This document shows positions 55,682-64,000 of a DNA stretch of 64,000 bases, one piece after another. Under the pieces are notes generated by a model, which was not told the origin of the DNA, did not search any database, and saw only the letters and a program-made list of their open reading frames with translations. Origin of the DNA: Verrucomicrobiales bacterium (GTDB taxonomy: Bacteria > Verrucomicrobiota > Verrucomicrobiia > Verrucomicrobiales > V1-33); the NCBI GenBank assembly GCA_947460575.1, contig CANHIJ010000002.1, positions 1 to 64,000 on the forward strand, given 5' to 3'. The translations under genes were made by a program, and so were the position numbers. Within the stretch, counting starts at the first letter, position 1. Each line of letters begins with the position of its first letter.

Positions 55682-57106
55682 TCACGCCAAAATTTCCCGA
55701 ATTACTCGGCTCGCGCCATCGATCTGGGTGAGCCTTTGCTCGAGCCCTTGAAAATAGAACGTCAATTTGTCGTGCTCGATTCCTAGCAAGTGGAGAATGG
55801 TCGCGTGGAGGTCGCGCACTTGCACCGGGTTTTCCACCGCCTTGAATCCAAAATCGTCGGTCGCTCCATAAACCGTGCCGCCCTTGATTCCCCCGCCCGC
55901 CATCCACACCGAATAGCCATAGGGACTGTGGTCGCGGCCGTCCGAACCCTCAGACGTCGGGGTCCGCCCAAACTCGCCGCCCCAAAGGAGCAGGGTGGAA
56001 TCGAGCAGTCCGCGCGCTTTGAGATCTTTGATCAATCCCGCGATCGGCTTGTCGATTTGTCGGCCGTTGCGCAAGTGCTTAGAATCGTTCGCGCCGTGCG
56101 TGTCCCATCCGTCGCCCCCGCCGCCGTGGTAGAGTTGTACAAAGCGCACCCCGCGCTCGACCAAGCGGCGCGCGTTGAGGCACTGGGTGCCAAACGGGCG
56201 CGTGATTTCGTTGTCCAAACCATAGAGCGCCTTAACGCTGTCCGATTCCTTGCTGAGGTCGACGGCCTCGGGAGCGGCGGACTGCATCCGATAGGCCAGC
56301 TCATAGGCCGCGATGCGCGCCCCCAGGTTACTGTCGTTATTTTGCGCCGCGAGGTACTGGCGGTTGAGCTGCTGCGAGAAGTCGAGCATGCGGCGCTGGT
56401 CCGCTCCGCTGATGGATTCGGGCCGGTCCAAGTAGAGGATCGGGGCCCCGCTGGCACGCAATTCCGCCGCCGCGTAAACCGCCGGAAGGAATCCGTGGCC
56501 GTAGGTCGTCGGCCCGCCTTTGAGCGGCCCGTCCCGCAGCACCACATAACCAGGCAAATTCTCCGAGGCCGCACCCAGCCCATACATCGCCCAGGCCCCC
56601 AGACTCGGCCGCCCCATCAAGCGCGACCCCGAATGCGCCATATAGAGCGCGGGAGCGTGGTTGAATTCCGTGTGGTGACAGCTCCGCACCACCGCGAGCT
56701 CATCGGCGACGTCCCGCAGGTGCTCGAAAATGTCTGACATCTCGATGCCAGAGTTGCCGCAGCGGCGAAAAGTCCGCTGGCTCGCCAGAACCTTGGCGGT
56801 GCTCGCCTTGGTGAATTCTAAATCCAAATGTCCAAAGCTCTCCGGCAGCGCCTGCCCCGCATATTTAGCTAGGAGCGGCTTGGGGTCAAAGGTATCCACC
56901 TGGCTCGGTCCACCGTGCATAAAAAGCGAAATCACCGCCCGGGCCCGCGGCGCCTGATGGGGTGCGCCGAGATGCCGCGCCGGGCCCGCCGCTTGGGCTT
57001 CGCGGCTCAGCAAATCCAGCAACGCTAGCGATCCTATGCCCATGCCAGCTTTGCTCAGAAAAGTGCGGCGCGACTGCGCGCGGCTGTCAGGAAAGTGCGG
57101 TTTCAT
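55682..57106 (-). CDS. Exported DUF1501-family protein
   Basis: A 474-residue protein of the DUF1501 family, remotely sulfatase-like, common in Planctomycetota and Verrucomicrobiota. A Tat-type signal (SRRTFLSKAGMGIGSLAL, residues about 11-30) implies folding before export, often with a bound cofactor or metal. Landmarks are SLFMHGGPSQVDTFDPK, LAVVRSCHHTEFNH and GDGWDTHGAND. The start codon ATG (57106) overlaps the stop of the cytochrome-domain gene by one base (TGATG), so translation is coupled and the two proteins probably form a functional pair. The function of the family is not known. Confidence 0.9.
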   Translation of the reverse strand: MKPHFPDSRAQSRRTFLSKAGMGIGSLALLDLLSREAQAAGPARHLGAPHQAPRARAVISLFMHGGPSQVDTFDPKPLLAKYAGQALPESFGHLDLEFTKASTAKVLASQRTFRRCGNSGIEMSDIFEHLRDVADELAVVRSCHHTEFNHAPALYMAHSGSRLMGRPSLGAWAMYGLGAASENLPGYVVLRDGPLKGGPTTYGHGFLPAVYAAAELRASGAPILYLDRPESISGADQRRMLDFSQQLNRQYLAAQNNDSNLGARIAAYELAYRMQSAAPEAVDLSKESDSVKALYGLDNEITRPFGTQCLNARRLVERGVRFVQLYHGGGGDGWDTHGANDSKHLRNGRQIDKPIAGLIKDLKARGLLDSTLLLWGGEFGRTPTSEGSDGRDHSPYGYSVWMAGGGIKGGTVYGATDDFGFKAVENPVQVRDLHATILHLLGIEHDKLTFYFQGLEQRLTQIDGASRVIREILA

Positions 57107-60045
57107 CAATTGGTATAAATGAATTCGGTCGTGTTAATGACGCCCAGGCAAAACTCTACTAGCGCTGCCGCGCGGGGCTCCCCAGCTCCGGACGGCGCGT
57201 GGGCCGCTTCCGCCCCCGCGATGAATTGCTCCGCCCAGGCCAACTCGCCTTCGCTCGCCTCCCGGCTGTAGGCCAGCAACCACGTCCGCTTGGCGAACGC
57301 CGCCACCTCGCTCCCGACCTCCCGGGTGATCCGCCGGGCCATGGCCCCAGCCTGCTCGGCGACACGGCGATTGTTCAAAAGCGTGAGGGCCTGGGCGGGC
57401 ACTGTGGTCGTCTGCCGGACCGCACAACTGGTCGCCGCGTGGGGCGGATCAAACGCCTCAAAAAACGGAAAGCGAAACGAGCGGCGGTTCAAAATATAAA
57501 TCGCCCGGCGGTTCTGCTCCGGCGTCACCGGCCACTTCAATTCGGGTTTGTTTTCAAGATCGTACATGCCCTGCAATTCTTCCGGCGCCAGCCGCGGCAC
57601 GAACGGCGCCCCAAACGGCTTCAAATCCAGCGTTCCCGCCGCCATGTGGAGCTGATCCCACACTGCTTCAGCTTCGAGGCGCCGCCGCGGAAAACCCGCC
57701 AACCACACATTTTGTGGATCCCTCGCTACGGCCTCGGCCGCGCGCACCGCCGACTGTTGGTAGGTGGCGGACAGCATGATGCGACGATGCAGTTTTTTCA
57801 AGCTCCAGCCGCTTTCCACCAACTCCGCCGCTAGCCAATCGAGCAATGCCGGGTGCGATGGCGCCGCCCCCTGCGTTCCAAGGTCGTTGGGCGTAGCCGC
57901 GAGGGCCTGCCCAAAGTGCCACTGCCACATTCGGTTGGCGATGACTCGCGCGGGCAAGGGGTTTTGCGGAGAAACCAGCCAGCGCGCCAACTGGGACCGC
58001 CGCTGCTTCGCTTCGTCAATCCCGCCTGGCAAGGCCCCGCCCCCCGGCAAAAAAGCTGGCAGCGCCGGACCCTGGCGCTTCGTCGGCTGGCTCAACTCGC
58101 CCCGCTTCAAGAGGTGAATCTCCCGCGGCGGCTCGGCGTGCCGCAGCACCCGAAACGCGCTCCGCTCGCCCTTCCCCCAAGCTTTAGCCCCCGTGTTTTT
58201 GTTGTAACTCTCGCTGGCCGCAAAAATCGCCTCCATCCCAAAATAATCGCGCTGCGTGATCGGATCGTATTTGTGCTGGTGGCAATTCGCACAGCCCATC
58301 GTTAACCCCAGCACCGCCTCGCTGAGCGTGCTCACTTGGTCGGTCCGCCGCACATATTCTAATTTATCCGGATAGGCATCCAGCGCATTGGGCCACTCCC
58401 CCAGCGTCCACACGGCCACCGCATCTTGCATCGCCGCCTCCTCCGGCCACAGTTCGTCGCCCGCGACCTGTTCCATCAAAAACCGATCATACGGCTTATC
58501 CTCGTTGAAGCTCCGAATCACATAGTCCCGGTAGCGCCAAGCCTGTTCGTAAAATATGTCGGTCTCATAGCCTCCCGAATCCGCATAGCGCACCACGTCG
58601 AGCCAATGCCGCGCCCAGCGCTCCCCATGCGCCGACGACGCCAAAAGCCGGTCAATCACTTTGGCAAAAGCCTCCGCGCTGGAGTCGCCGACAAAGGCCG
58701 CGATTTCCTCCCGGGTCGGCGGCAGCCCGATCAAGTCGAATGAGGCGCGCCGCAGCAGCGCGGCTTTGCTCGCCGCCGGGGCCGGGCTCAGCTTGACCTC
58801 ATCCAGCTTCTCTAGCACAAAAGCATCAATCGCCGCGACCGGCTCCGCACCCGCGCGCTCCGGCACCGGCGGGCGCTGCAGCACCTTAAACGACCAGTGC
58901 GTCGGCTCCGCCGCCACGCCAGGATCTACCTCATCGTCGCGCCTCGACCACACCGCGCCTTGATCGATCCACGCCCGCACCAACCCCACCTGCGCGGCGC
59001 TCAAACCCTTCCCCTCCGGCGGCATCGCCGCCCCTTCATCCAAGCGCGCCAGGCGCTGCACCAGCGGACTAGCCGCGCCGTTTCCCGCTAGGATCGCCAA
59101 TCCCTCGTCCCCGCCCTCCATGGCGCGCGCCTGCGTCGCCAGGGAAAACCCGCCCTTTTCCTTGGTCAGCCCATGGCACTTAAAACAGGCCTCCCGGAAA
59201 AGGGGCTTGATGTCCCGGGCAAAGTCCACCTTCCCGGTCGACGCCTGCGCCAGGCGCGGATCGACCTTGCCCGTAGCATAGTGCGCCTTGACCCGCTCCT
59301 CCCCTAGCACGCTCGCATAGATCGCTAGCTCGTCCATTTCCCCCTTAAAAAAAGCCCCCCCCGACTCCCCAGTTTCCCCTCCGACCTGAATCGGCCGATC
59401 GCTCCTAATATCCCCCCCTCCATCGCGCCGCGAACTCTGGAGGGCCCCATCCACATAAAGCCAGTTCTGCCCGTCGGCGCGGCGCGCCCAAACCACGTGG
59501 TGAAACGCCCCATCGTTGAGGCCAGCACGCGAGGCCAGCACTTCATCTTCCCCTCCCTTCGGCCCCACCCCCACCAGAATCTGCCCGTCGTTGCCACCCC
59601 CCTTTCGGCTTCCCCCCAAAAGGCACCAATCGCCCGAGGCAAAACCGCTCGTCACCTGTGATACCAGCGCCGCGCTCCCCGGCCAATAGGGCCGCGCAAA
59701 AGCCTGCGTGCTGCGAAACCACAATTCCACCGACAGATCGCCCGAACCCCCCACCGCGCCAGCCGGAATTTCTAGCAAACTAGCCCCATCGAACGAAGCC
59801 GCGCTCCCCAGCGCGCCATCCGCCACGATGCGAACGCCCGCCGCCGAAACGCCCTCCCGACTCACCTTCTCCGCGGCCGCTAACGGGCCCGCCTCCCCCG
59901 CCAAGGCCTCACCGCCCTCAAAGCGATAGTACACCGCAGGATGGTCTCGGAAAACCTCTCCCCAGTACGTCCCCGCAGGCGGCTCCGCCCCCCGTGCCGA
60001 AACAGCGCAAACCACCGCCAGCAGAGACCGCAAAACCAATTTCAT
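57106..60045 (-). CDS. Exported cytochrome-domain/DUF1549/DUF1553 protein with LamG domain
   Basis: A 979-residue exported protein. A signal peptide (about 1-20) is followed by a LamG-type lectin domain (about 30-260, with HHVVWARRADG) and a planctomycete cytochrome C domain whose heme motif is CFKCH (287-291). DUF1549 follows (about 400-620), including a second CxxCH, GCANCHQHKYDP, and then DUF1553 with NPLPARVIANRMWQWHFG. This is the usual order for the family. It is the upstream partner of the DUF1501 gene. The cytochrome motif suggests electron transfer in the periplasm and the LamG domain suggests binding of a glycan, possibly in polysaccharide or sulfated-sugar breakdown; the pathway is not known. 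Confidence 0.92.
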   Translation of the reverse strand: MKLVLRSLLAVVCAVSARGAEPPAGTYWGEVFRDHPAVYYRFEGGEALAGEAGPLAAAEKVSREGVSAAGVRIVADGALGSAASFDGASLLEIPAGAVGGSGDLSVELWFRSTQAFARPYWPGSAALVSQVTSGFASGDWCLLGGSRKGGGNDGQILVGVGPKGGEDEVLASRAGLNDGAFHHVVWARRADGQNWLYVDGALQSSRRDGGGDIRSDRPIQVGGETGESGGAFFKGEMDELAIYASVLGEERVKAHYATGKVDPRLAQASTGKVDFARDIKPLFREACFKCHGLTKEKGGFSLATQARAMEGGDEGLAILAGNGAASPLVQRLARLDEGAAMPPEGKGLSAAQVGLVRAWIDQGAVWSRRDDEVDPGVAAEPTHWSFKVLQRPPVPERAGAEPVAAIDAFVLEKLDEVKLSPAPAASKAALLRRASFDLIGLPPTREEIAAFVGDSSAEAFAKVIDRLLASSAHGERWARHWLDVVRYADSGGYETDIFYEQAWRYRDYVIRSFNEDKPYDRFLMEQVAGDELWPEEAAMQDAVAVWTLGEWPNALDAYPDKLEYVRRTDQVSTLSEAVLGLTMGCANCHQHKYDPITQRDYFGMEAIFAASESYNKNTGAKAWGKGERSAFRVLRHAEPPREIHLLKRGELSQPTKRQGPALPAFLPGGGALPGGIDEAKQRRSQLARWLVSPQNPLPARVIANRMWQWHFGQALAATPNDLGTQGAAPSHPALLDWLAAELVESGWSLKKLHRRIMLSATYQQSAVRAAEAVARDPQNVWLAGFPRRRLEAEAVWDQLHMAAGTLDLKPFGAPFVPRLAPEELQGMYDLENKPELKWPVTPEQNRRAIYILNRRSFRFPFFEAFDPPHAATSCAVRQTTTVPAQALTLLNNRRVAEQAGAMARRITREVGSEVAAFAKRTWLLAYSREASEGELAWAEQFIAGAEAAHAPSGAGEPRAAALVEFCLGVINTTEFIYTN

Positions 60046-60940
60046 TTTTCAAAACACACCCCGAAAAATTGGATCGGCAAGCCCGGAAAGTACCCGCGAC
60101 CCGCTAACCGGCCTTCCGCCAGTGCCGCCGCGCGCCCGGCCATCCCTCCCTCCCCTCCCTCCCATGGCAGACCTCCCCGTGCCAGCCGCGCTCATCCCAC
60201 CATGTCAAGGCAGAGCATCGGCGCGGCAATGGTCACCGGTGGTTGAGCGGGGCGACACCACCGGATTCTCCGTTTTCGCATCTTCCGCACCCCAACAGGG
60301 GTGCCAGCGCGGCCGCCCCCAAAAAGCCCACGCGCGAAGCGAAAACCTCCCGCGCCAGCGCTCCGCGCCCCCCGAATACGATAGTCAACTCACGACTTTA
60401 GGTTTACAGCATAAGGGCGCGAGATTCCCCTGCTGCGGTCGGCGCTATGGCCTGGAACTCAATCGTCCGCTTGCAGGCCAAACAACCACTTCAGGAAAAA
60501 GTGGGGATGACCAGTGAAGAACCCGAAACCTGTTAGAGCCAAGGCTGCGACGGCCAGAAGTAGCATGGCGCGTTGAACGCTTCTCGGCCAACGAGATGTT
60601 TCTCGGGGTGTCATATCCTAGTTCTTATGGGGTCAGATTTGTCAGCGCGACCCACGCGGAGCGCCAGCGATGTGCCGCCATTCGAGATTGGGTTGCAGGC
60701 CGGAGGGCTACGACTCATCCCCGTGCGCTCTAGAGAATAAAAAGTCACCGTGTGGAGCAAGGTGAAAAATCAGCTCAACTCCAAGCATCCGCCATGCCGC
60801 ACTCACCGCGGAGCTGACCTTGATAGCGACTCATTTGCCGCAGGAAGGTCGGGTGCAAGCAGCGCGCGGGGCAACCCCAAGACGCAAAACGGGGCGGAGA
60901 TTGCTCCCCGCCCCGCTAGCTGAAAAAACTCGACTCGCGA
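60046..60940. other. Gene-free 895-bp region
   Basis: I found no credible gene. The longest open frame (60122-60517, plus strand) has no recognisable features and an unusual composition. Base composition from about 60400 to 60850 is more mixed than elsewhere. Near 60630-60660 the motif ATGGGGTCAGATTTG appears, a phrase that often sits beside REP-associated transposase genes, but no transposase frame is intact. The 10-mer ACCTGTTAGA here (60528-60537) also occurs at the left edge of the window. This may be decayed mobile DNA. It must also hold the promoter of the minus-strand cytochrome-domain gene. Confidence 0.55.
60886..60915 (-). terminator. Rho-independent terminator of the secreted-protein gene
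   Basis: On the minus strand CGGGGCGG pairs with CCGCCCCG around a GC-poor loop, followed by TTTT (the plus strand shows AAAA at 60886-60889). It lies 26 bp past the stop of the minus-strand gene that begins at 61714. The T-run is short, so efficiency may be moderate. Confidence 0.75.
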
Positions 60941-61714
60941 TCAGCCCGCGTAAGCGGTCGGACCGGTGAAGGGAACCACCGAAGTGCGGCTGCCGTAGAC
61001 CTTGATCTTTTTGGCGGTGGTGATGTTGGGGTAGTTGTTGGTGGCGCCGGAGACGCGGATGGTGCTGCCGGTGCCGGCTGGGCTGCCGGTGCCGATCAGG
61101 TTGAGGCCGGTGTCGAGGTCGAAGCGAGGGTTTTCAAAGTCGCCCGCGCTGGCCACCCGGTTGTACTCCACGAGTTCGGTGGCATTGCCGAAGAAGGTCA
61201 TTTCGCCCTTGGCGCGGAAGCGCAGGGTCTGCTTGGACTTGGTGACCTTGCCGTTCCAGGAACTATTGGCCACCGCGGTGTCGGAGTTGAGTCCGCCGAA
61301 GTTGTTGGTGGCAGCGATGCCCGCACCGGTGCCGTTTTGCACCCCGAAGCCGCTGCCGTAAAGGTTGCGGAACTGTGGGCTGGCATTGGGGTCGTTCAGG
61401 TTGGAACCGCTGTTCGAACCGTTGGTCACACCACTCACAGTCTTGGTGTCGAAATCGACGTAGCCGTAGCACTCGCCGTAGTAGGCCATGCCCTTGTGGT
61501 AGACGATGGAGTCGCCGAAGGGGCTGACATAAGCATCGTTGCCCTGGGAAAACTTAAAGATGCCGGAGATGGCCGTGCCGCGGATGGTGCCGCCGAACAT
61601 GCCGCCATCAAAACCGTCAAAGGTGTTGTTGCTGTAAGGGCCGCCGACCCAGGCGAGGGCGGTGGCTTGGGAAAGAATGCCGAGGAGAGAGAGGTAGGCG
61701 CCGAATTTTTTCAT
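60941..61714 (-). CDS. Secreted protein of unknown function
   Basis: I do not recognise this 257-residue protein. It has a signal peptide (MKKFGAYLSLLGILSQATAL) and then a Gly-, Asn-, Thr- and Phe-rich region with recurring motifs such as GMFGGTIRGTAISG and GVTNGSNSGSNLND, typical of extracellular beta-structured or autotransporter-like passenger proteins. There is no C-terminal PEP-CTERM or other sorting signal; it ends VPFTGPTAYAG. The ATG at 61714 was chosen because the signal peptide starts there; in-frame ATGs also exist at 61726 and 61735. Codon use is less extreme than in neighbouring genes. It follows the membrane protein gene by 100 bp and has its own terminator. Confidence 0.7.
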   Translation of the reverse strand: MKKFGAYLSLLGILSQATALAWVGGPYSNNTFDGFDGGMFGGTIRGTAISGIFKFSQGNDAYVSPFGDSIVYHKGMAYYGECYGYVDFDTKTVSGVTNGSNSGSNLNDPNASPQFRNLYGSGFGVQNGTGAGIAATNNFGGLNSDTAVANSSWNGKVTKSKQTLRFRAKGEMTFFGNATELVEYNRVASAGDFENPRFDLDTGLNLIGTGSPAGTGSTIRVSGATNNYPNITTAKKIKVYGSRTSVVPFTGPTAYAG

Positions 61715-61814
61715 AGCTGGAGTCATAGTGGCCATGGCCTGGGGATCGTTCAAGACAAAAAGTTTCCAAAAGTGAAATTTCTTTATACCCCCCCTGCCGG
61801 CCTTGCATCCCCCC

Positions 61815-63650
61815 TCAGAAGCCTGGAACCAGAGCCTTCGGGGGATCCACCAGCAGAGGAATTCCCAGCCCCTCCGCTCCGCCGCGGCCCCGAAACACTA
61901 AAGCCCCCAGGAGAGCCCCACTGATCCCCAGCAAGCTCCACAAAATAAAGTGCCTCGGGTCCAGGAACGGGCGGCTCAGCGGGTCCCCCAGCGCCGCGCT
62001 CGGCACATTGAGCCAGGGCCAAAGCGGCACCTCCGGCAGCAGCAAGCCGGGGCGACACCAGGCCGCCACCGCCCCACCGCCCATCACCGCTCCCGCCAAG
62101 GCCCCTGCCGCGGCATCCCACCGGGGCTGACATGCCCGCAGCCACAGCAATCCCCCCAGCCAGAGCAGCGGCCCCCCCGCCAACAAAACCGCGTCCCCAG
62201 GATTGCGCTGCAAAAACGGCAGCGCACTGGCCACCCCCCCAAGGCTCGCCCACACCAGCCCCTCCAAAGTCGGCCCGGTTCCCACAACCCGCCCTCCCGT
62301 CCACCAGCGATGCAGGGCCATCGGCACAGCTAGGTGCAACATCCCCAAAAGCGCCGCCGCGCCGCCGCGGTCCCCCCAAACCTCCCCAGGCTGCAGCCCC
62401 ACGGCCAGCACGACTCCCGAAAGCGCCGCCAGCCCACCCAAGCGAAACGGCCACTCCAGTCCAGATCCCTCCGCTGCATCCCGGCGCAAACCCCACAGCA
62501 CCCACAGCCCACCCAACCCCAGCAGCCACCCCCCCCCGACTCCCGCCTCCCCCGCCACCCCACCAGGCAAGGCCTCCGCCACCGTCCACAAGCCCAGAAA
62601 TGCCGCCGCCCACAGCGCCTGAAGCCGCGACATCAAGCGCGCTAATTCCCGGCCCTGCCACATAAACCCCACCCCAAATACCACCACGACCAGCCCCACC
62701 CAAACGTGGGCTTCCGCCGCCAACCGCAGCGCCCGCGGCCCGGCGGCTCCCCAGCTCCCCAGGTAAGGCATCCCCCCGTGAGTTGCCAGCCATTCCACCA
62801 GTGTCGCCATCAGCCACCCGACCAGCCACCAAGCCTTCCCCCGGTCGCTCCGCCCCATCACGCGCCGCGCCATCCCTTCTGCCCCCTGCAGCAGCAGCAC
62901 CGCAAAGCCTCCTCCCAGCCAAAACCACGCCAGCGCCGCCCAGGCCCCAGACGACTCCACTACCCCCCAGGCCCAGCCCTCTACCGCCGCCAAATCCCTC
63001 CACCCTGAAGCCGCCAAACCCGCGCCCATCGCCAAAATCCCCCCCAGCGCCAGCACCCCAAAGGACGAAGCCCCGCCGCGCGGCCGCCACCAGCACCCCA
63101 GCGCAGCCAGCCCACCCCCCAGCGCCAATCGCCCCAGCGCGGCCCGCTCCGGCCCCAGGCCCCAAAATTGATTCCACCCTGAGGGCTCCGCGACCAGCCA
63201 ACCCGCCCCCAGGGCCATGCCCACCCAAACCAGTCCGCCCCCCTGCTCCGGAAAGCGCCACCGCGCCACTCCCAGCAACCAAAGCACCGGCCAGGCCACC
63301 AGCGGAGTTCCCGTCCAAGGGCCCATCAGCGCGATCCCGTGCCAGGCCAACCACAGGCTGGCGACCGCAAAACCACCCGCCGACAACCCCGCCGCCGCTG
63401 CCGCCGACAAGGCCCACCCCCCCCCCACCAGCACCAAAACACCCCCGGGCGGAAGTGGCTCCAAACCCAAATAACCCAGCTGCCAGACGGCCCCCGCTGC
63501 CAGCAACCCCAGCAACCCCAGCAACCCCAGCAACCAGCCTCCCACCCGCTCCGTCCCCCCCAGCCCCCGACCTGCCAACCACCCAAGCCCCTGCCCCACC
63601 CGGCCCGCCCACTCCCAAGCGACGGCATTCAATTCAGGAAGACGGCTCAT
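61815..63650 (-). CDS. Polytopic membrane protein of unknown function
   Basis: I do not recognise this 611-residue protein. It is almost entirely hydrophobic, with roughly fifteen membrane segments, and is very rich in Gly, Leu, Trp and Ala (for example LLGLLGLLGLLAAGAVWQLG near the N terminus). No transporter, polymerase or oxidase signature was recognised. Scattered Trp-Gly pairs are conspicuous. The ATG at 63650 gives a soluble N-terminal segment of about 45 residues before the first helix; an upstream in-frame start adds only 15 residues. It is the first gene of the minus-strand pair with the secreted protein at 60941-61714. Confidence 0.72.
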   Translation of the reverse strand: MSRLPELNAVAWEWAGRVGQGLGWLAGRGLGGTERVGGWLLGLLGLLGLLAAGAVWQLGYLGLEPLPPGGVLVLVGGGWALSAAAAAGLSAGGFAVASLWLAWHGIALMGPWTGTPLVAWPVLWLLGVARWRFPEQGGGLVWVGMALGAGWLVAEPSGWNQFWGLGPERAALGRLALGGGLAALGCWWRPRGGASSFGVLALGGILAMGAGLAASGWRDLAAVEGWAWGVVESSGAWAALAWFWLGGGFAVLLLQGAEGMARRVMGRSDRGKAWWLVGWLMATLVEWLATHGGMPYLGSWGAAGPRALRLAAEAHVWVGLVVVVFGVGFMWQGRELARLMSRLQALWAAAFLGLWTVAEALPGGVAGEAGVGGGWLLGLGGLWVLWGLRRDAAEGSGLEWPFRLGGLAALSGVVLAVGLQPGEVWGDRGGAAALLGMLHLAVPMALHRWWTGGRVVGTGPTLEGLVWASLGGVASALPFLQRNPGDAVLLAGGPLLWLGGLLWLRACQPRWDAAAGALAGAVMGGGAVAAWCRPGLLLPEVPLWPWLNVPSAALGDPLSRPFLDPRHFILWSLLGISGALLGALVFRGRGGAEGLGIPLLVDPPKALVPGF

Positions 63651-64000
63651 TTTCCCCGCACCTTTGCATTCAATAACAGCCCAGGAAAAGCGCATTCCGC
63701 AGCCTCCCTCCCGCAGTCCAAACCGCCCCCGCCCAGCAGCGCCCGCTATTTACCAGGTAATATCCGCCCCCCCATCAGCCTCTGGGCTTCTGCCCCGGCG
63801 GCTCCGTTCGGCGCCCCCTATTTACCAGGTAATATCTGCCCCCGATCAGCCTCTGGGCTCCTGCCCCGGCGGCTCCGTTCGGCATCGCCCTTTTTACCAG
63901 GCGCCCCCTATTTACCAGGTAATATGCGCCCCTCCCGCCAAATCCCCGAGTCGCGCCTGATCTTCACCAATCCCCAGCTAAAAATAGGCTGAAAATGCTT
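63651..64000. repeat. Palindromic repeat cluster at the right edge
   Basis: No gene is seen. The sequence TATTTACCAGGTAATAT occurs in three nearly exact copies (63747-63763, 63819-63835 and 63909-63925), plus a truncated one (TTTTTACCAGGCGCC, from 63891). The core TTACC-A-GGTAA is a near-perfect palindrome. The first two copies sit in a direct repeat of about 71 bp (63739-63810 and 63811-63881). Units are adjacent, so this is not CRISPR. Related sequence occurs, in reverse complement, at the left edge of the window. Confidence 0.88.

Noticed and set aside
60122-60517. A 131-codon plus-strand open frame in the gene-free region
   Set aside because: It has no recognisable motif, no ribosome binding site, and its composition differs from real genes here.
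60941-61714. PEP-CTERM sorting signal on the secreted protein
   Set aside because: The C terminus lacks the PEP motif, hydrophobic helix and basic tail.
63739-63925. CRISPR array at the right edge
   Set aside because: The repeats are tandem blocks of about 71 bp with a palindromic core, the intervening DNA is itself repeated, and no cas genes are present.

Overview
The window is GC-rich bacterial chromosome, most likely from the phylum Verrucomicrobiota. This is inferred from the gene families together: an Amuc_1098-like pilus secretin, a cytochrome/DUF1549/DUF1553 gene coupled to a DUF1501 gene, a giant secreted protein ending in a calcium-binding DxDGDG repeat, and many leaders without a Shine-Dalgarno sequence. 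No rRNA or tRNA was seen, so no genus or species can be named. There is no phage, plasmid or CRISPR module. Forty-two protein genes are supported.

Layout. 1-447: gene-free, with tandem and dispersed repeats. 448-2869 (-): two exopolysaccharide genes (initiating sugar transferase, UDP-glucuronate decarboxylase). 2928-3632 (+): aroD. 3613-6548 (-): menaquinone genes menA and a menC-menE fusion. 6610-9673 (-): an export system of adaptor, ATPase and permease joined by ATGA overlaps. 9797-13550 (+): O-antigen-ligase-like protein, Nudix-like protein and recJ. 13599-22992 (-): a 2182-residue secreted metalloprotease-like protein, an ACT protein and two uncharacterised envelope proteins. 23181-26429 (+): an SGNH-like secreted protein and a disordered protein, closed by a strong terminator. 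26531-31152 (-): hrpB, a flavin reductase and an NtrC-type sigma-54 activator. 31508-32905 (+): three small membrane proteins behind a good -24/-12 promoter. 33519-38617 (+): sucA, sucB and an M42 peptidase. 38796-55586 (+): secretin, AsmA-like protein, phosphatase, class IV aminotransferase, nitroreductase, two PilB ATPases, PilC, a pseudopilin, a GT39-type transferase, a folate enzyme and a TIM-barrel isomerase. 55682-60045 (-): DUF1501 and the cytochrome-domain protein. 60046-60940: gene-free. 60941-63650 (-): one secreted and one polytopic membrane protein, both unknown. 63651-64000: palindromic repeats.

How the genes fit together. Much of the window builds or works on the cell surface: polysaccharide synthesis, a type IV pilus or type II secretion machine, an ABC export system and several large secreted proteins. 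The metabolic genes are central ones (shikimate, menaquinone, TCA cycle, one-carbon folate). The most suggestive regulatory unit is at 29.8-32.9 kb. There a response regulator with all sigma-54 activator motifs, but no neighbouring kinase, is divergent from a DUF1328 / YtxH-like / YqjD-like membrane-protein cassette that has its own sigma-54-type promoter.

Other points to check are the MenC-MenE fusion, a SucB with no visible E3-binding domain, an SGNH protein whose nucleophile serine is aspartate, two PilB paralogues sharing an exact 58-bp tract, a module shared by two secreted proteins, and related repeats at both ends of the window.
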